A program made the position numbers and the translations under genes. Below the pieces are notes generated by a model, which saw nothing but the letters and a program-made list of their open reading frames with translations, was not told the DNA's origin and did no database searches. Source: Brachybacterium sp. UMB0905 (GTDB taxonomy: Bacteria; Actinomycetota; Actinomycetes; Actinomycetales; Dermabacteraceae). From it: DNA of 64,000 bases. The DNA lies in assembly GCF_002871795.1 (NCBI RefSeq), contig NZ_PNHL01000001.1, positions 196,295-260,294 of the forward strand, given 5' to 3'. Below are positions 50,113 to 58,987 of the stretch, one piece after another; positions within the stretch are counted from its first letter, which is position 1; each line of letters starts with the position of its first letter.

Positions 50113-50751
50113 ATGCACGTCATCACTGCGCAGAACGTCTCGAAGCGCTTTCGTCGCCGCCCCGTCCTCCACGGAGTCGACCTCACCATCGAACAAGGGC
50201 TCGTATACGGCCTCGTGGGCCCGAACGGCTCCGGGAAGTCGGTGCTGTTGAGGCTGCTCACCGGACTGATCCCGCCGGACGACGGCACCATCACCATCGA
50301 CCCCTCCTTCCTGTCCGAGGACGGGGCGTTCCCCGAGAAGTTCGGGCTCATCATCGACCGTCCGGGGTTCATCCCGACCCGCACCGGGCTCAAGAACCTC
50401 ACCTTTCTCGCTTCGCTGCGCGACGTGATCGGCGAGTCACACATCCGAGAGGTGCTGAGCCAGGTGGGGCTCGATCCGGACAATCCCGAGAAAGTGTCCC
50501 GCTATTCGCTGGGTATGCGACAGCGATTGGCTCTGGCCCAGGCCATCATGGAGGATCAGACGGTGCTGATCCTGGACGAACCGTTCAACGCCATGGACAC
50601 CTCCGGCGTGGAGATCGTCCGCTCCGTCATCACCTCGGCGCGTGAGGCAGGGAAGACCGTCGTCTTCACGACGCATGATCAGCGTGAGATCGAATCCCTG
50701 AGCGATGTCCAGCTGACTATCGAGGGCGGAACGGTCACAGAGTCTCGATGA
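50113..50751 (+). CDS. ABC transporter ATPase of the exporter cassette
   Basis: The 212-residue ATPase has Walker A GPNGSGKSV, a Q-loop region LIIDRPGFIPTRTGLKNLTFLASL, signature YSLGMRQRLALAQAI, Walker B VLILDEPFNAMD and H-loop VVFTTHDQREIE. The SLGMRQR signature and DEPFNAMD are typical of ABC-2 exporters such as bacteriocin-immunity and BcrA-like ATPases. All catalytic residues are intact. It ends 24 bp before the convergent methyltransferase stop, at the right border of the cassette. Confidence 0.88.
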   Translation: MHVITAQNVSKRFRRRPVLHGVDLTIEQGLVYGLVGPNGSGKSVLLRLLTGLIPPDDGTITIDPSFLSEDGAFPEKFGLIIDRPGFIPTRTGLKNLTFLASLRDVIGESHIREVLSQVGLDPDNPEKVSRYSLGMRQRLALAQAIMEDQTVLILDEPFNAMDTSGVEIVRSVITSAREAGKTVVFTTHDQREIESLSDVQLTIEGGTVTESR

Positions 50752-50775
50752 CCTGCGCACTGGGCCGCCCAAGGA

Positions 50776-51579
50776 TCATATGACTCGATAGAGGAACAGG
50801 TCGGTGCGGTACGGGACGCCGACGGTCGCGCCGCGGGCGTGTCCGAGGTGGTCGTGGAGGTACCAGTCGAGGTTCGAGAGCACCTTCTGCCGGCGCACCT
50901 CGGGGGCGGTGATCACGTAGCTGCGGGTGCGGGCGAGGTCGATGACGTCGCCGGTGGACATCGGGTCCTCCCACTCGTGCACCTCGCGGCCGATCAGCTC
51001 GAGCCCGGGGCCGACCGTGGGCAGGAAGTCCTCGCGGTGGATGTCACCGGCGTGCATGATCCGCGAGAGGCGGTGCACCCACGGGATCGTCACGTCAAGC
51101 ATGTTCCACACCAGGGCGAGCACTCCCCCGGGCGCGAGCAGCCGTGCGACCTCGGCCGACGCCTCCTCGGCCTCGAACCAGTGCCAGGCCTGCGCCACCG
51201 TGACCAGCTCGGCGGACGCGCCGGGCAGCCCGGTCTCCTCGGCGCGGGCGAGGTGGGTCGCGAGCGATCCTCCGGCGACCGAACCGCCGCGGGCCCGGGC
51301 GACCTCGAGCATGGTCTCGCTCGTGTCCACGGCGGTGACCTCGAGCCCCCGCTCCGCGAGCGCCCAGGAGAGCTTGCCCGTGCCGGCGCCGAGGTCGATC
51401 GCGCGCAGCGGCGGGGTGAACCGGGCGAGCGGGGCGGCCTGCTGGAGCGGTGCGAGCATCGCGTCGATCGCCGCGTCCGGATAGCCGGGCCGCAGCCGGT
51501 CGTAGTCCGCGCCCTGGCCGGCGAAGGCGCCCGCGAGCTCGCGCTTGCGGGCCGCATCGCGGAAGCGCGGACCGGTCAT
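50776..51579 (-). CDS. SAM-dependent class I methyltransferase
   Basis: The 267-residue enzyme has motif I LRAIDLGAGTGKLSWALAERG, the acidic end of strand 2 in VTAVDTSETM, motif IV-like ELVTVAQAWHWFE and post-motif LLAPGGVLALVWNMLD. This is the UbiE/YafE-like group with the AQAWHWF segment; the substrate is unknown. The ATG at 51579 overlaps the stop of the upstream ABC exporter gene by 4 nt, so it is co-expressed with that heterodimeric exporter. A truncated duplicate lies 3.5 kb away at 47022. Confidence 0.9.
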   Translation of the reverse strand: MTGPRFRDAARKRELAGAFAGQGADYDRLRPGYPDAAIDAMLAPLQQAAPLARFTPPLRAIDLGAGTGKLSWALAERGLEVTAVDTSETMLEVARARGGSVAGGSLATHLARAEETGLPGASAELVTVAQAWHWFEAEEASAEVARLLAPGGVLALVWNMLDVTIPWVHRLSRIMHAGDIHREDFLPTVGPGLELIGREVHEWEDPMSTGDVIDLARTRSYVITAPEVRRQKVLSNLDWYLHDHLGHARGATVGVPYRTDLFLYRVI

Positions 51580-53447
51580 CGCTGGGCCCGGTGCGCCACC
51601 CACGAGCGGTGCAGCCCCGCGTAGATCCCGTCGTCGAGCTGCACGAGCTCGGCATGGGTGCCATGCTCGACGAGGTGCCCGTGGTCGAGCACGAGGATCT
51701 GGTCGGCCCGCTCAGCGGTCGAGAGCCGGTGCGCAATCGTGATGGTGGTGCGGCCGCGCGCGAGCCCGTCGATCGCCTGCTGGAGACGGACATCCGCGGC
51801 GGGGTCCACGGCGCTGGTCGCCTCATCGAGGACGATCACATCGGGGTCGGCGAGGTAGGCGCGGGCGAGGGCCACGAGCTGCCGCTCCCCCGCGCTGAGG
51901 GACTCTCCACGCTGGCCGACGGGGGTGTCGAGACCTTCGGGAAGCTCCTCCGCCCAGGTGGCGAGGCCCAGTTCGGCGAGCGCCTGGCGCATCTGCTCCT
52001 CGGTCGCATCGGGTCTGCCGTAGCGGAGATTCCCGGCGACGGTGGTGTCGAACAGGAAGCCCTCTTGCGGCACCATGATCACGCGCGAGCGCAAAGAGGC
52101 ATAGGGCACGCGGTCCAGCGGCACACCGCCGATCTCGATGCTGCCGGAGGCGGGGTCCATCATGCGGGTGAGGAGCTTCGCGAACGTCGTCTTGCCCGAG
52201 CCGGTCTCCCCCACGATCGCGACAGTGGAACGAGCCGGAATGGTGACAGAGATGCCGTGCAGCACCTCGGGGCCGGTCGGGTAGCGGTAGCGCAGCTCGC
52301 GCACCGCAATGTCCAGCAGCCCCTCCGGCAGCGCGGTCGCCTCCGGATGCGGGGCGGTGCGCCGCCCGGTCAGGGGGTCCATCGCCCCGCCGGGATCTGC
52401 CACATCGGCCGGGGTGTCCAGGACGCCGAGCACGCGCCGCCATCCGGCCACAGCGTTCTGCGCCTCCGAGAGCATCTCGATGCCCATGCGGACCGGCTGG
52501 CTGAACAGGCTGACCAGGAACACGAAGGCGATAACACCCCCGGCGGTGAGGTCGGCGCCGGGCAGGTCGATGCCGAGCGCCCCGGTGCCGAGCAGCACCC
52601 CGACCACGACGACCACGGCGGTCGCGAAGCCATCGGCCGTCTCGGAGAGGAAGAAGGAGGCGGACTGGGGTCTGAGCACCGCGAACTGGGCGTTACGGAC
52701 ATCGCGGATGCGCTGGACCTGCTGGCGTCGGGTGCGTTCCTCGGTGCCGTAGGCGCGGACGGTCGCGGAGCCGACGAGGGATTCGGAGACGGTGCCGAGC
52801 ATGGCGCCCACGCGGGTGCGGACCTGCTGGTAGCGGGCGCGGATGCGTTTCTGCAGGGCGCCCATGAGGGCGAGGATCGGCAGGTAGCAGAGCCACACCA
52901 CGAGGGCGAGCGGCCAGGAGTACAGGGCCATCACGACGGTGGCCAGCAGCAGCTGGAAGCTCATCACCACGAGCATGATGCCGCCGAAGCTCATGAACTG
53001 GCTGACGGTGTCGACGTCGCTGGTGACGCGTGAGACGAGGGCGCCACGCTGCTCGGTGCCCTGGGTGAGCAGGGACAGGTCGTGAATATGGCGGAAGGCG
53101 CGGGTGCGCAGGGTGGCGAGCGCCGTCTCGGCGAGGCGGAACAGGCGGCGGTTCATAAGCACGTTGCAGCTCGCGGTGGCGAGCAGCACGAGGGCGGCGA
53201 GCCCAGCGGCGCTTGCGACGAATCCGATGTCCGGGGTGTCGGGGGCGATGATGCCGCGGTCCAGGATGGTCTGCACGGCGATTGGCACGACGACCTTGCC
53301 GGCGGTCGCGATGACGGCGAGCAGCAGGGTGAACCACAGGCCCTGCAGCAGTTCGGGGGTGAGGGCGAGGCCGCGACGGATGGTGCGGATCGCACCCTCA
53401 TCGGCGGTGGTCTCGCCGCCCAGGCGGGAGGAGGTCGGGGCGCTCAT
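51576..53447 (-). CDS. ABC exporter half-transporter, consensus Walker site
   Basis: The 623-residue protein has a six-helix membrane domain (about 30-330) and an ATPase domain with Walker A GETGSGKTT, Walker B VIVLDEATSAVDP and H-loop TIAHRLST, all canonical. Its signature, however, reads SLSAGERQLVAL instead of LSGGQ. That is the pattern of the partner which completes a degenerate ATP site in heterodimeric exporters. It overlaps the other half-transporter (53444) and the methyltransferase by 4 nt each. Substrates could be drugs, lipids or peptides. Confidence 0.92.
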   Translation of the reverse strand: MSAPTSSRLGGETTADEGAIRTIRRGLALTPELLQGLWFTLLLAVIATAGKVVVPIAVQTILDRGIIAPDTPDIGFVASAAGLAALVLLATASCNVLMNRRLFRLAETALATLRTRAFRHIHDLSLLTQGTEQRGALVSRVTSDVDTVSQFMSFGGIMLVVMSFQLLLATVVMALYSWPLALVVWLCYLPILALMGALQKRIRARYQQVRTRVGAMLGTVSESLVGSATVRAYGTEERTRRQQVQRIRDVRNAQFAVLRPQSASFFLSETADGFATAVVVVVGVLLGTGALGIDLPGADLTAGGVIAFVFLVSLFSQPVRMGIEMLSEAQNAVAGWRRVLGVLDTPADVADPGGAMDPLTGRRTAPHPEATALPEGLLDIAVRELRYRYPTGPEVLHGISVTIPARSTVAIVGETGSGKTTFAKLLTRMMDPASGSIEIGGVPLDRVPYASLRSRVIMVPQEGFLFDTTVAGNLRYGRPDATEEQMRQALAELGLATWAEELPEGLDTPVGQRGESLSAGERQLVALARAYLADPDVIVLDEATSAVDPAADVRLQQAIDGLARGRTTITIAHRLSTAERADQILVLDHGHLVEHGTHAELVQLDDGIYAGLHRSWVAHRAQR

Positions 53448-55318
53448 CGGTCACCTCCCGACTGGTCGCTCGCGCCATGGCTTTCGAGCAGCTCGTGGGA
53501 GATGGCCGCTTCGTCGTAGGCGTCCACGAGGGCGCGGTAGTCACCGCTGGTGGCGCGCAGCTGCTCGTGGGTGCCGCGGGCGGTGACGCGGCCGTGGTCC
53601 AGCAGCACCACCTGATCGGCGAGGGAGATCGTGGATTTGCGGTAGGCGATCAGCAGCAGGGTGGAGTCGGTCATCTCGGTGCGGATGCCCTCGAGGATCG
53701 CGAGCTCCACACTGGGGTCGCAGGCGCTCGTGGCGTCATCGAGGATCAGCAGGCGGGGCTTGCGGGCCAGCGCGCGGGCGAGGGCGATGCGCTGACGCTG
53801 CCCACCGGAGAGGGAACCGCCGCGTTCCCCGAGCACGGTGTCGATCCCTTCGGGCAGGGCGTCGACGAACTGCTCGGCCTGGGCGACGCGCAGGGCCCAG
53901 CGGATCGTCTCCTCATCGATGTCGGTGCCCAGCGTGATGTTCTCCCGCACCGAGGCGTCGATGACGAAGGCCTGCTGCAGCACGAGGGCGACATCCGCGG
54001 TGAGCGCCTCGGCGGTGAGGTCCGCGAGGTCCACGCCGTCCAGGGTGATGCGCCCGCTGGTGGGTGGGACGAGGCCCGCGGCGAGCAGGGCGAGGGAGGA
54101 CTTGCCGGATCCCGTCGGCCCCACCACGGCGAGCACCCGGGTGCCGGCGGTCGGGTCCGCGCTCAGGGTCACGTCGTGCAGGGCGGAGCTGATGCGCAGA
54201 TGCTCGGAGGGGCGGCCGCCGCGGCCGAGGATGATCTGCGCGGGGTCATCGCGGTATTCGAAGCTCACGTCCTGAAGGCGCAGCGCCCCGGGTCCGTCGG
54301 GAAGAGTCCGGTCGCCGTAGGTGCGGCGGTCGGTGACATCCAGGATCTGCTGGACGCGCCCACCGCCGACGACGGTGCGGGAGAGGTCACCGAGCACCCA
54401 GCCGAAGGAGCGGATGGGCAGGGACATGAGGGTGAACAGGTAGGCGACCTCCACCAGCTGCCCGGTGCTGAGGTGCCCTTCGGAGATCCGCCACGCGCCG
54501 AGCACGGCGACGGCGAGGATCCCGAGGTTCGGCAGGGCGTCGATCGCGGGGTCGAACCAGCCGCGCACGTAGCCGAAGCGGATGCCGGTGGTGCGCAGCT
54601 CTTCGGCGGTGCGGGTGAAGCGCTGCTCTTCGACGTTCTCGCGGCCCAGGGACTTCACGACATGCGCGCCGTCGAAGGATTCATGGGCGATCTCGGCGAC
54701 TTCGGCGCGCAGCTGCTGGGAGCGCATCGCGATCGGGGTGGCCATGCGCTGCAGCAGGATGTTCAGCATGATGAGGATCCCGATCAGCGCGACCATGATC
54801 AGCAGGATCACCGGGTCGATGCGGAACACGACGATCGTGGCGTAGATCAGCATCGCGATGGTCGCGATCGCGAAGGGGAATGGCGCCATCGCGAAGAATG
54901 TCGCCTCGACATCGGAGTACACGGAGCTCAGCAGGGTGCCGGTGGCCTGGCGGCGGTGCCACAGCAGCGGCACGCGCGAATAGACCGCGACCAGCCGTTC
55001 GCGGTACAGGCGGAACAGGTCGAACTGGGCGGCGGCTGCGAAGACGCGGCGTGCCATGACGGAGACGGCGCGGGCCACCGCGATGCCGAGGATCGCCAGT
55101 CCCCCACCGGCCAGCAGAGCCGGGCGGGCCTCCCCGGCGGCGAAGGACGGCACGATGACGTCCTCGGTGACGCGGCCGATGATCGAGGAGGTCGCGATCT
55201 GCAGCAGCGCGAAGGCGATCGCCCCGATGACGGCGAGGATGAACCAGGTGCGCTGCTCCCAGGAGCCGGTGAGGAGCCGTTTCAGACCGGGCCAGAGCAC
55301 GGCGGGGTGCTGGCGCAT
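53444..55318 (-). CDS. ABC exporter half-transporter, degenerate Walker B and H-loop
   Basis: The 624-residue partner has a membrane domain (about 25-330) and an ATPase domain with intact Walker A GPTGSGKSS and signature SLSGGQRQRIAL. The catalytic Glu after Walker B is Asp (LLILDDATSACDP), and the switch His is Tyr (LIAYRKSTIS). It therefore forms the non-hydrolysing site with the LSAGE signature of its partner, as in TM287/288-type heterodimers. The start at 55318 overlaps the DUF456 stop by 1 nt (TGATG). Confidence 0.92.
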   Translation of the reverse strand: MRQHPAVLWPGLKRLLTGSWEQRTWFILAVIGAIAFALLQIATSSIIGRVTEDVIVPSFAAGEARPALLAGGGLAILGIAVARAVSVMARRVFAAAAQFDLFRLYRERLVAVYSRVPLLWHRRQATGTLLSSVYSDVEATFFAMAPFPFAIATIAMLIYATIVVFRIDPVILLIMVALIGILIMLNILLQRMATPIAMRSQQLRAEVAEIAHESFDGAHVVKSLGRENVEEQRFTRTAEELRTTGIRFGYVRGWFDPAIDALPNLGILAVAVLGAWRISEGHLSTGQLVEVAYLFTLMSLPIRSFGWVLGDLSRTVVGGGRVQQILDVTDRRTYGDRTLPDGPGALRLQDVSFEYRDDPAQIILGRGGRPSEHLRISSALHDVTLSADPTAGTRVLAVVGPTGSGKSSLALLAAGLVPPTSGRITLDGVDLADLTAEALTADVALVLQQAFVIDASVRENITLGTDIDEETIRWALRVAQAEQFVDALPEGIDTVLGERGGSLSGGQRQRIALARALARKPRLLILDDATSACDPSVELAILEGIRTEMTDSTLLLIAYRKSTISLADQVVLLDHGRVTARGTHEQLRATSGDYRALVDAYDEAAISHELLESHGASDQSGGDR

Positions 55319-55827
55319 CACAGGACGAAGTGCGCGGTGACGGCGATGGCGAACACGATGGTGGAGGCCATTGCGAGGCTGAACTCGATGAGGATCCCCA
55401 CCCCCAGGGCTTTCAGCGCGATCCACATGGTCGTCAGCCCCTTGCGCCAGTCCTTCTGGCGGATCGCCTCGCTGATGTACAGGCCGATCAGGAAGCCGAT
55501 GGGCAGCCCTAGGAAGGGGATCACGAAGATGCCGACGATGCCGGAGACGATGGCGACGTAGATCGGCCACATCGGCACCTCAGCGCGGTGCAGACGCCGC
55601 CCGGTGAGGACGTAGCTGGTGGTCATACCGGCCGCGCCGAGCAGCAGGACGATGCCGAAGGCGATCCAGGCCGGCCAGCCGCCCACGATGATCGCCCAGA
55701 TCAGGGTGGCGATCACGATCGTGATGGTGCCCGGCAGGACGGGCACGATGATTCCGGCGAGCCCCACGATGTAGGCCAGACCCGCGAGGATCGTCACGAC
55801 GATCTGGACGGTGAGGGAGTCCACCAT
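55318..55827 (-). CDS. DUF456 family membrane protein
   Basis: The 169-residue protein has about four to five membrane helices with the DUF456 pattern GLAGIIVPVLPGT, AIIVGGWPAW and FVIPFLGLPIGFLIGLYISE. The function is unknown. It is the first gene of a run with the two half-transporters and the methyltransferase, all with overlapping stops and starts. A stretch of about 95 bp separates it from sbcC on the same strand. Confidence 0.88.
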   Translation of the reverse strand: MVDSLTVQIVVTILAGLAYIVGLAGIIVPVLPGTITIVIATLIWAIIVGGWPAWIAFGIVLLLGAAGMTTSYVLTGRRLHRAEVPMWPIYVAIVSGIVGIFVIPFLGLPIGFLIGLYISEAIRQKDWRKGLTTMWIALKALGVGILIEFSLAMASTIVFAIAVTAHFVL

Positions 55828-55921
55828 TCTCGTCCTCCTGGGGAGCGTTCACGGGCCAGGGAACATCGTATCGGGACGCCCCGGTCTGGGTGGTGCGCTG
55901 GCCTGGGGCGGTGCGCCGCGC

Positions 55922-58900
55922 TCAGGCGGTGATGGTCACGGTGGAGCGGTCGTCCTCTCCGCGGCGCACGTGGATCTGTTCGGCGATCTGGGATTTCATG
56001 TCGCCGACGTGGCTGACCACGCCGATGGTGCGGCCGCTCTGGGCGAGCCGCCCGATCTCGCGGACCACGGTCTCGAGGGTCTCGGGGTCCAGGGAGCCGA
56101 AGCCCTCGTCGATGAACAGCGTCTCCATCTGCACGCCGCCGGCCTCCCCCATGACGATGTCGGCGAGCCCCAGCGCGAGGGCGAGGGAGACGAAGAACGT
56201 CTCGCCGCCGGAGAGGGTCTCGGGGACGCGGGTGCAGTCGGTGCGGCGGTCCAGGATCAGCAGGTCCAGTCCGGTCCGACGGGCGCCGCGGGCGCCGGTG
56301 TCCCGCATCAGCTCGAGCTCGGAGCCGGAGAAGAGCGCCAAGCGCTCATTGGCGGCGTCGATCACCGCGTCCAGGCGCCACATGAGCACGTAGGTGGACA
56401 GCTGCACGCGGTCCCCGTCGGCGCTGCGGCCGGTCGCGAGGTCCGCCACCCGCACGATCACCCCGGCCTCCTCGCTGACGCGGCGCACCTGCGCGGTGGC
56501 CTCGGTCAGCAGCGTGCGGGCGGCGCGGGTGCGCTCCGCGCGGGCGGTGCGGCGCGCGGAGACAGCACCGGCCTCGCGGGCGCGGGCAGACGCCTGCTCG
56601 AGGGCCGCGGCGGCAGCGTGCACCGCCTGCTCGGCCTGTTCGGCGGCGGTGTCGCTCGCGTCGGTGTCGGCGATGCCGTCCTCGGCGAGCCCGTCGGCCA
56701 GGCGCTGTTCGTCGACCGCACGGGCCTGGGTCTGCTGCCGCAGGCGCGTGCGTTCGGTGTCGGCGAGCGCGGCGGCGCGGGCGGCTTCGGCGGTGATCAG
56801 GCCGCTCGTGGCGAGCGCCTCGGCGGTCTCCTGCTCGAGCTCGGCAGCGCGCTCCGTGGCGTCCTCGCGCTCGCGCAGGGCCTCACGCAGGACGGTCGCG
56901 GTGCGCGCGGTCGCGGTGTGCGCGGTGCGGCGGGCGGTGATCGTGGCGTCCTCGCCGCGGGCCTCCGTGATCCGGGCGCGATCCGCCGTGAGTGCGTCCT
57001 GCGTGGCGGTGATCGCGGTGTCCTCGCGCTCCACGGCGAGGGCGTCGCGCTCCCGGGTGGCGCTCAGGCGGGCGGTCTCCTCGTCGTGGGCGGTGAGCTG
57101 CTGCTCGAGCTCGGCGGTGCGCTGCCGGGCGGTGGTCGCGGCGGTGACTTGCTGCTGGGCTGCGGTGACAGCTGCGGCGGCATCCTCGGCGGTGATGCTG
57201 GCGGTCCGCTCCCGCAGGTCAGCCGTCTTCTGCTCGGCCAGGGCGAGGTCCTGCTGCGCGGCGGCCTGAGCGGTCTCGGCACGGCGGCGCTGCTGTTCCG
57301 CAGCCTCGACCTGCTCAGGGGAGACGGCATCGGGGCCGGGCTCGGCGGGGCTCGGGTGCTCGGTGCCGCCGCAGACCGGGCAGGGCTGCTGGGGTTCGAG
57401 CCCCCCGGCGAGCTCCGCGGCGATTCCGGCGAAGCGTCGGCGGCGCAGATCCGCTTCGGTCTCGGCGAGTTCGCGGGCCGTCTCGAGTGTGGCGGCGGCC
57501 GTGTCGCGGGCGGTGGCGGTGGCGGTCTCCTGCGCGGCGAGGGCGGAGAGGTTCTGCTGGGTCTGCTGCGCTTCCTGGAGGGCGTGCTGCGCGGAGGGCA
57601 GCTGTCCGGCCTGCTCGCGGGCCTGCTCCTGCTGGGCGAGGAGGTCGGTGCGCTGCGCCGGGCGGGCCGCGAGCTGGTCCGTGAGGTCGGCAAGGGCCTG
57701 CTGCGCGGTGGCGAGCGCTTCCCGCCGCGCAGTGAGCTTCTGCTCCCGAGCAGGCAGCGCCGTTTCGAGCTCAGCGAGCTCGGCGAGGGCACCGGCCGCG
57801 GCGGTCGCCTCCTCGGCAGCGGTGGCGAGCTGGGCGGCGGCCTCGGGCTGCTCGAGCAGGCCCACGAGGTGCGGGTGCGCGGCGCGCGCCGCTGTCATCG
57901 CGTCGGTCAGCGCTTCGGCGGCCCGGGTGGCCTGGGTGGCGGCGCGGTCGCGGCGGCGCAACAGATCCACGACGGGCCGGGCGGTCTCATCGGCCTGCAG
58001 CGCTGCCGTCGCGGCAACCGCGGCGGGGGCCTCGCGTTCGAGCCGTGCGGCGAGCTCGTCGAGGTCACGTCGGCGCTGGATCCGGGTGCGAGCGGCGCGC
58101 GCGGCATCGGCTGCCTCGCGGGCGGTCTTCTCGGCGGCGCGGGCGGTCTGGGCGGCGGTCACGGCCTCGGCCTCCTGCGCGGTCGCGGCGGTGAGGATCC
58201 CGTCGGCCCCTTCCGCGAGCGTATCGAGCCGCAGCGCATCCGCGTGGTCGGCGAGCTGGGCGGCCGGTTCGTCCTCGACCGCGGCAGCCTCGGTGAAGCG
58301 GGCGAGGGCGGTGGCGAGGGTCTGTCGGGCGGCATCGACATCGCGTTTGGCCTGCCGACGCTGCTCCTCAAGCTCCTTCTCGACCGCCGCGTAGATCTCG
58401 GTGCCGAACACGCGCTGCAGCACCTGCTGACGATCCTTCGTGTCAGCGCGCAGGAAGCGGGCGAACTCGTTCTGGGGCAGCAGGACGGTCTGCGTGAACT
58501 GCTCGCGGGTCAGTCCGATGGCGCGCTCGATCTCGCGGGCCACCTCATCGATGCGCGTGGCGACCACGTCCACTCCCCCACCGCCGCCGGCGACATCGGC
58601 GATCACCTCCGGCAGTGCCTGCGGGGAGCTGATGCGCCACAGCACCGCTTTGGCCTGCTCCTTGGTGGTGCCGCTGCCGCGCAGCTTGGGCCGCTGATAC
58701 TCGGGGCTGCGGCGCACCCGGTAGATCCCGCTGCCGGTCTCGAAGACGAGATCGACGACGCTGGCCTGCTGCGGCGGGGCGAAGTGAGAGCGGATGCGGG
58801 CGGGGCTGGTGTCCCCGGCGACCTGCCCGTACAGGGCGTACACGATGGCATCGAGGATTGTGGATTTTCCGGAGCCGGTGGGGCCTTCGAGGAGGAACAT

Positions 58901-58987
58901 GCCGCTCGCGCCAAGGGCGGCGAGGTCGATCTCGACGGTGCCCGCGAAGGGGCCGATGCCGATCAGTCGCAGGTGGTGGAGCTTCAT
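55922..58987 (-). CDS. sbcC: SbcC (Rad50-like) exonuclease ATPase
   Basis: The 1021-residue SMC-like protein begins MKLHHLRLIGIGPFAGTVEIDL with Walker A GPTGSGKST. Two long coiled-coil arms, very rich in Ala, Gln, Glu and Arg, flank a zinc hook CPVC (Cys536/Cys539), and the C-terminus has LSGGETFFVSLALALGLADIV and the Walker B FIDEGFGSLD. With SbcD it forms the nuclease that processes DNA ends, hairpins and stalled forks. Length is normal. The ATG overlaps the sbcD stop by 4 nt. Antisense open frames across it are codon-bias shadows. Confidence 0.96.
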   Translation of the reverse strand: MKLHHLRLIGIGPFAGTVEIDLAALGASGMFLLEGPTGSGKSTILDAIVYALYGQVAGDTSPARIRSHFAPPQQASVVDLVFETGSGIYRVRRSPEYQRPKLRGSGTTKEQAKAVLWRISSPQALPEVIADVAGGGGGVDVVATRIDEVAREIERAIGLTREQFTQTVLLPQNEFARFLRADTKDRQQVLQRVFGTEIYAAVEKELEEQRRQAKRDVDAARQTLATALARFTEAAAVEDEPAAQLADHADALRLDTLAEGADGILTAATAQEAEAVTAAQTARAAEKTAREAADAARAARTRIQRRRDLDELAARLEREAPAAVAATAALQADETARPVVDLLRRRDRAATQATRAAEALTDAMTAARAAHPHLVGLLEQPEAAAQLATAAEEATAAAGALAELAELETALPAREQKLTARREALATAQQALADLTDQLAARPAQRTDLLAQQEQAREQAGQLPSAQHALQEAQQTQQNLSALAAQETATATARDTAAATLETARELAETEADLRRRRFAGIAAELAGGLEPQQPCPVCGGTEHPSPAEPGPDAVSPEQVEAAEQQRRRAETAQAAAQQDLALAEQKTADLRERTASITAEDAAAAVTAAQQQVTAATTARQRTAELEQQLTAHDEETARLSATRERDALAVEREDTAITATQDALTADRARITEARGEDATITARRTAHTATARTATVLREALREREDATERAAELEQETAEALATSGLITAEAARAAALADTERTRLRQQTQARAVDEQRLADGLAEDGIADTDASDTAAEQAEQAVHAAAAALEQASARAREAGAVSARRTARAERTRAARTLLTEATAQVRRVSEEAGVIVRVADLATGRSADGDRVQLSTYVLMWRLDAVIDAANERLALFSGSELELMRDTGARGARRTGLDLLILDRRTDCTRVPETLSGGETFFVSLALALGLADIVMGEAGGVQMETLFIDEGFGSLDPETLETVVREIGRLAQSGRTIGVVSHVGDMKSQIAEQIHVRRGEDDRSTVTITA

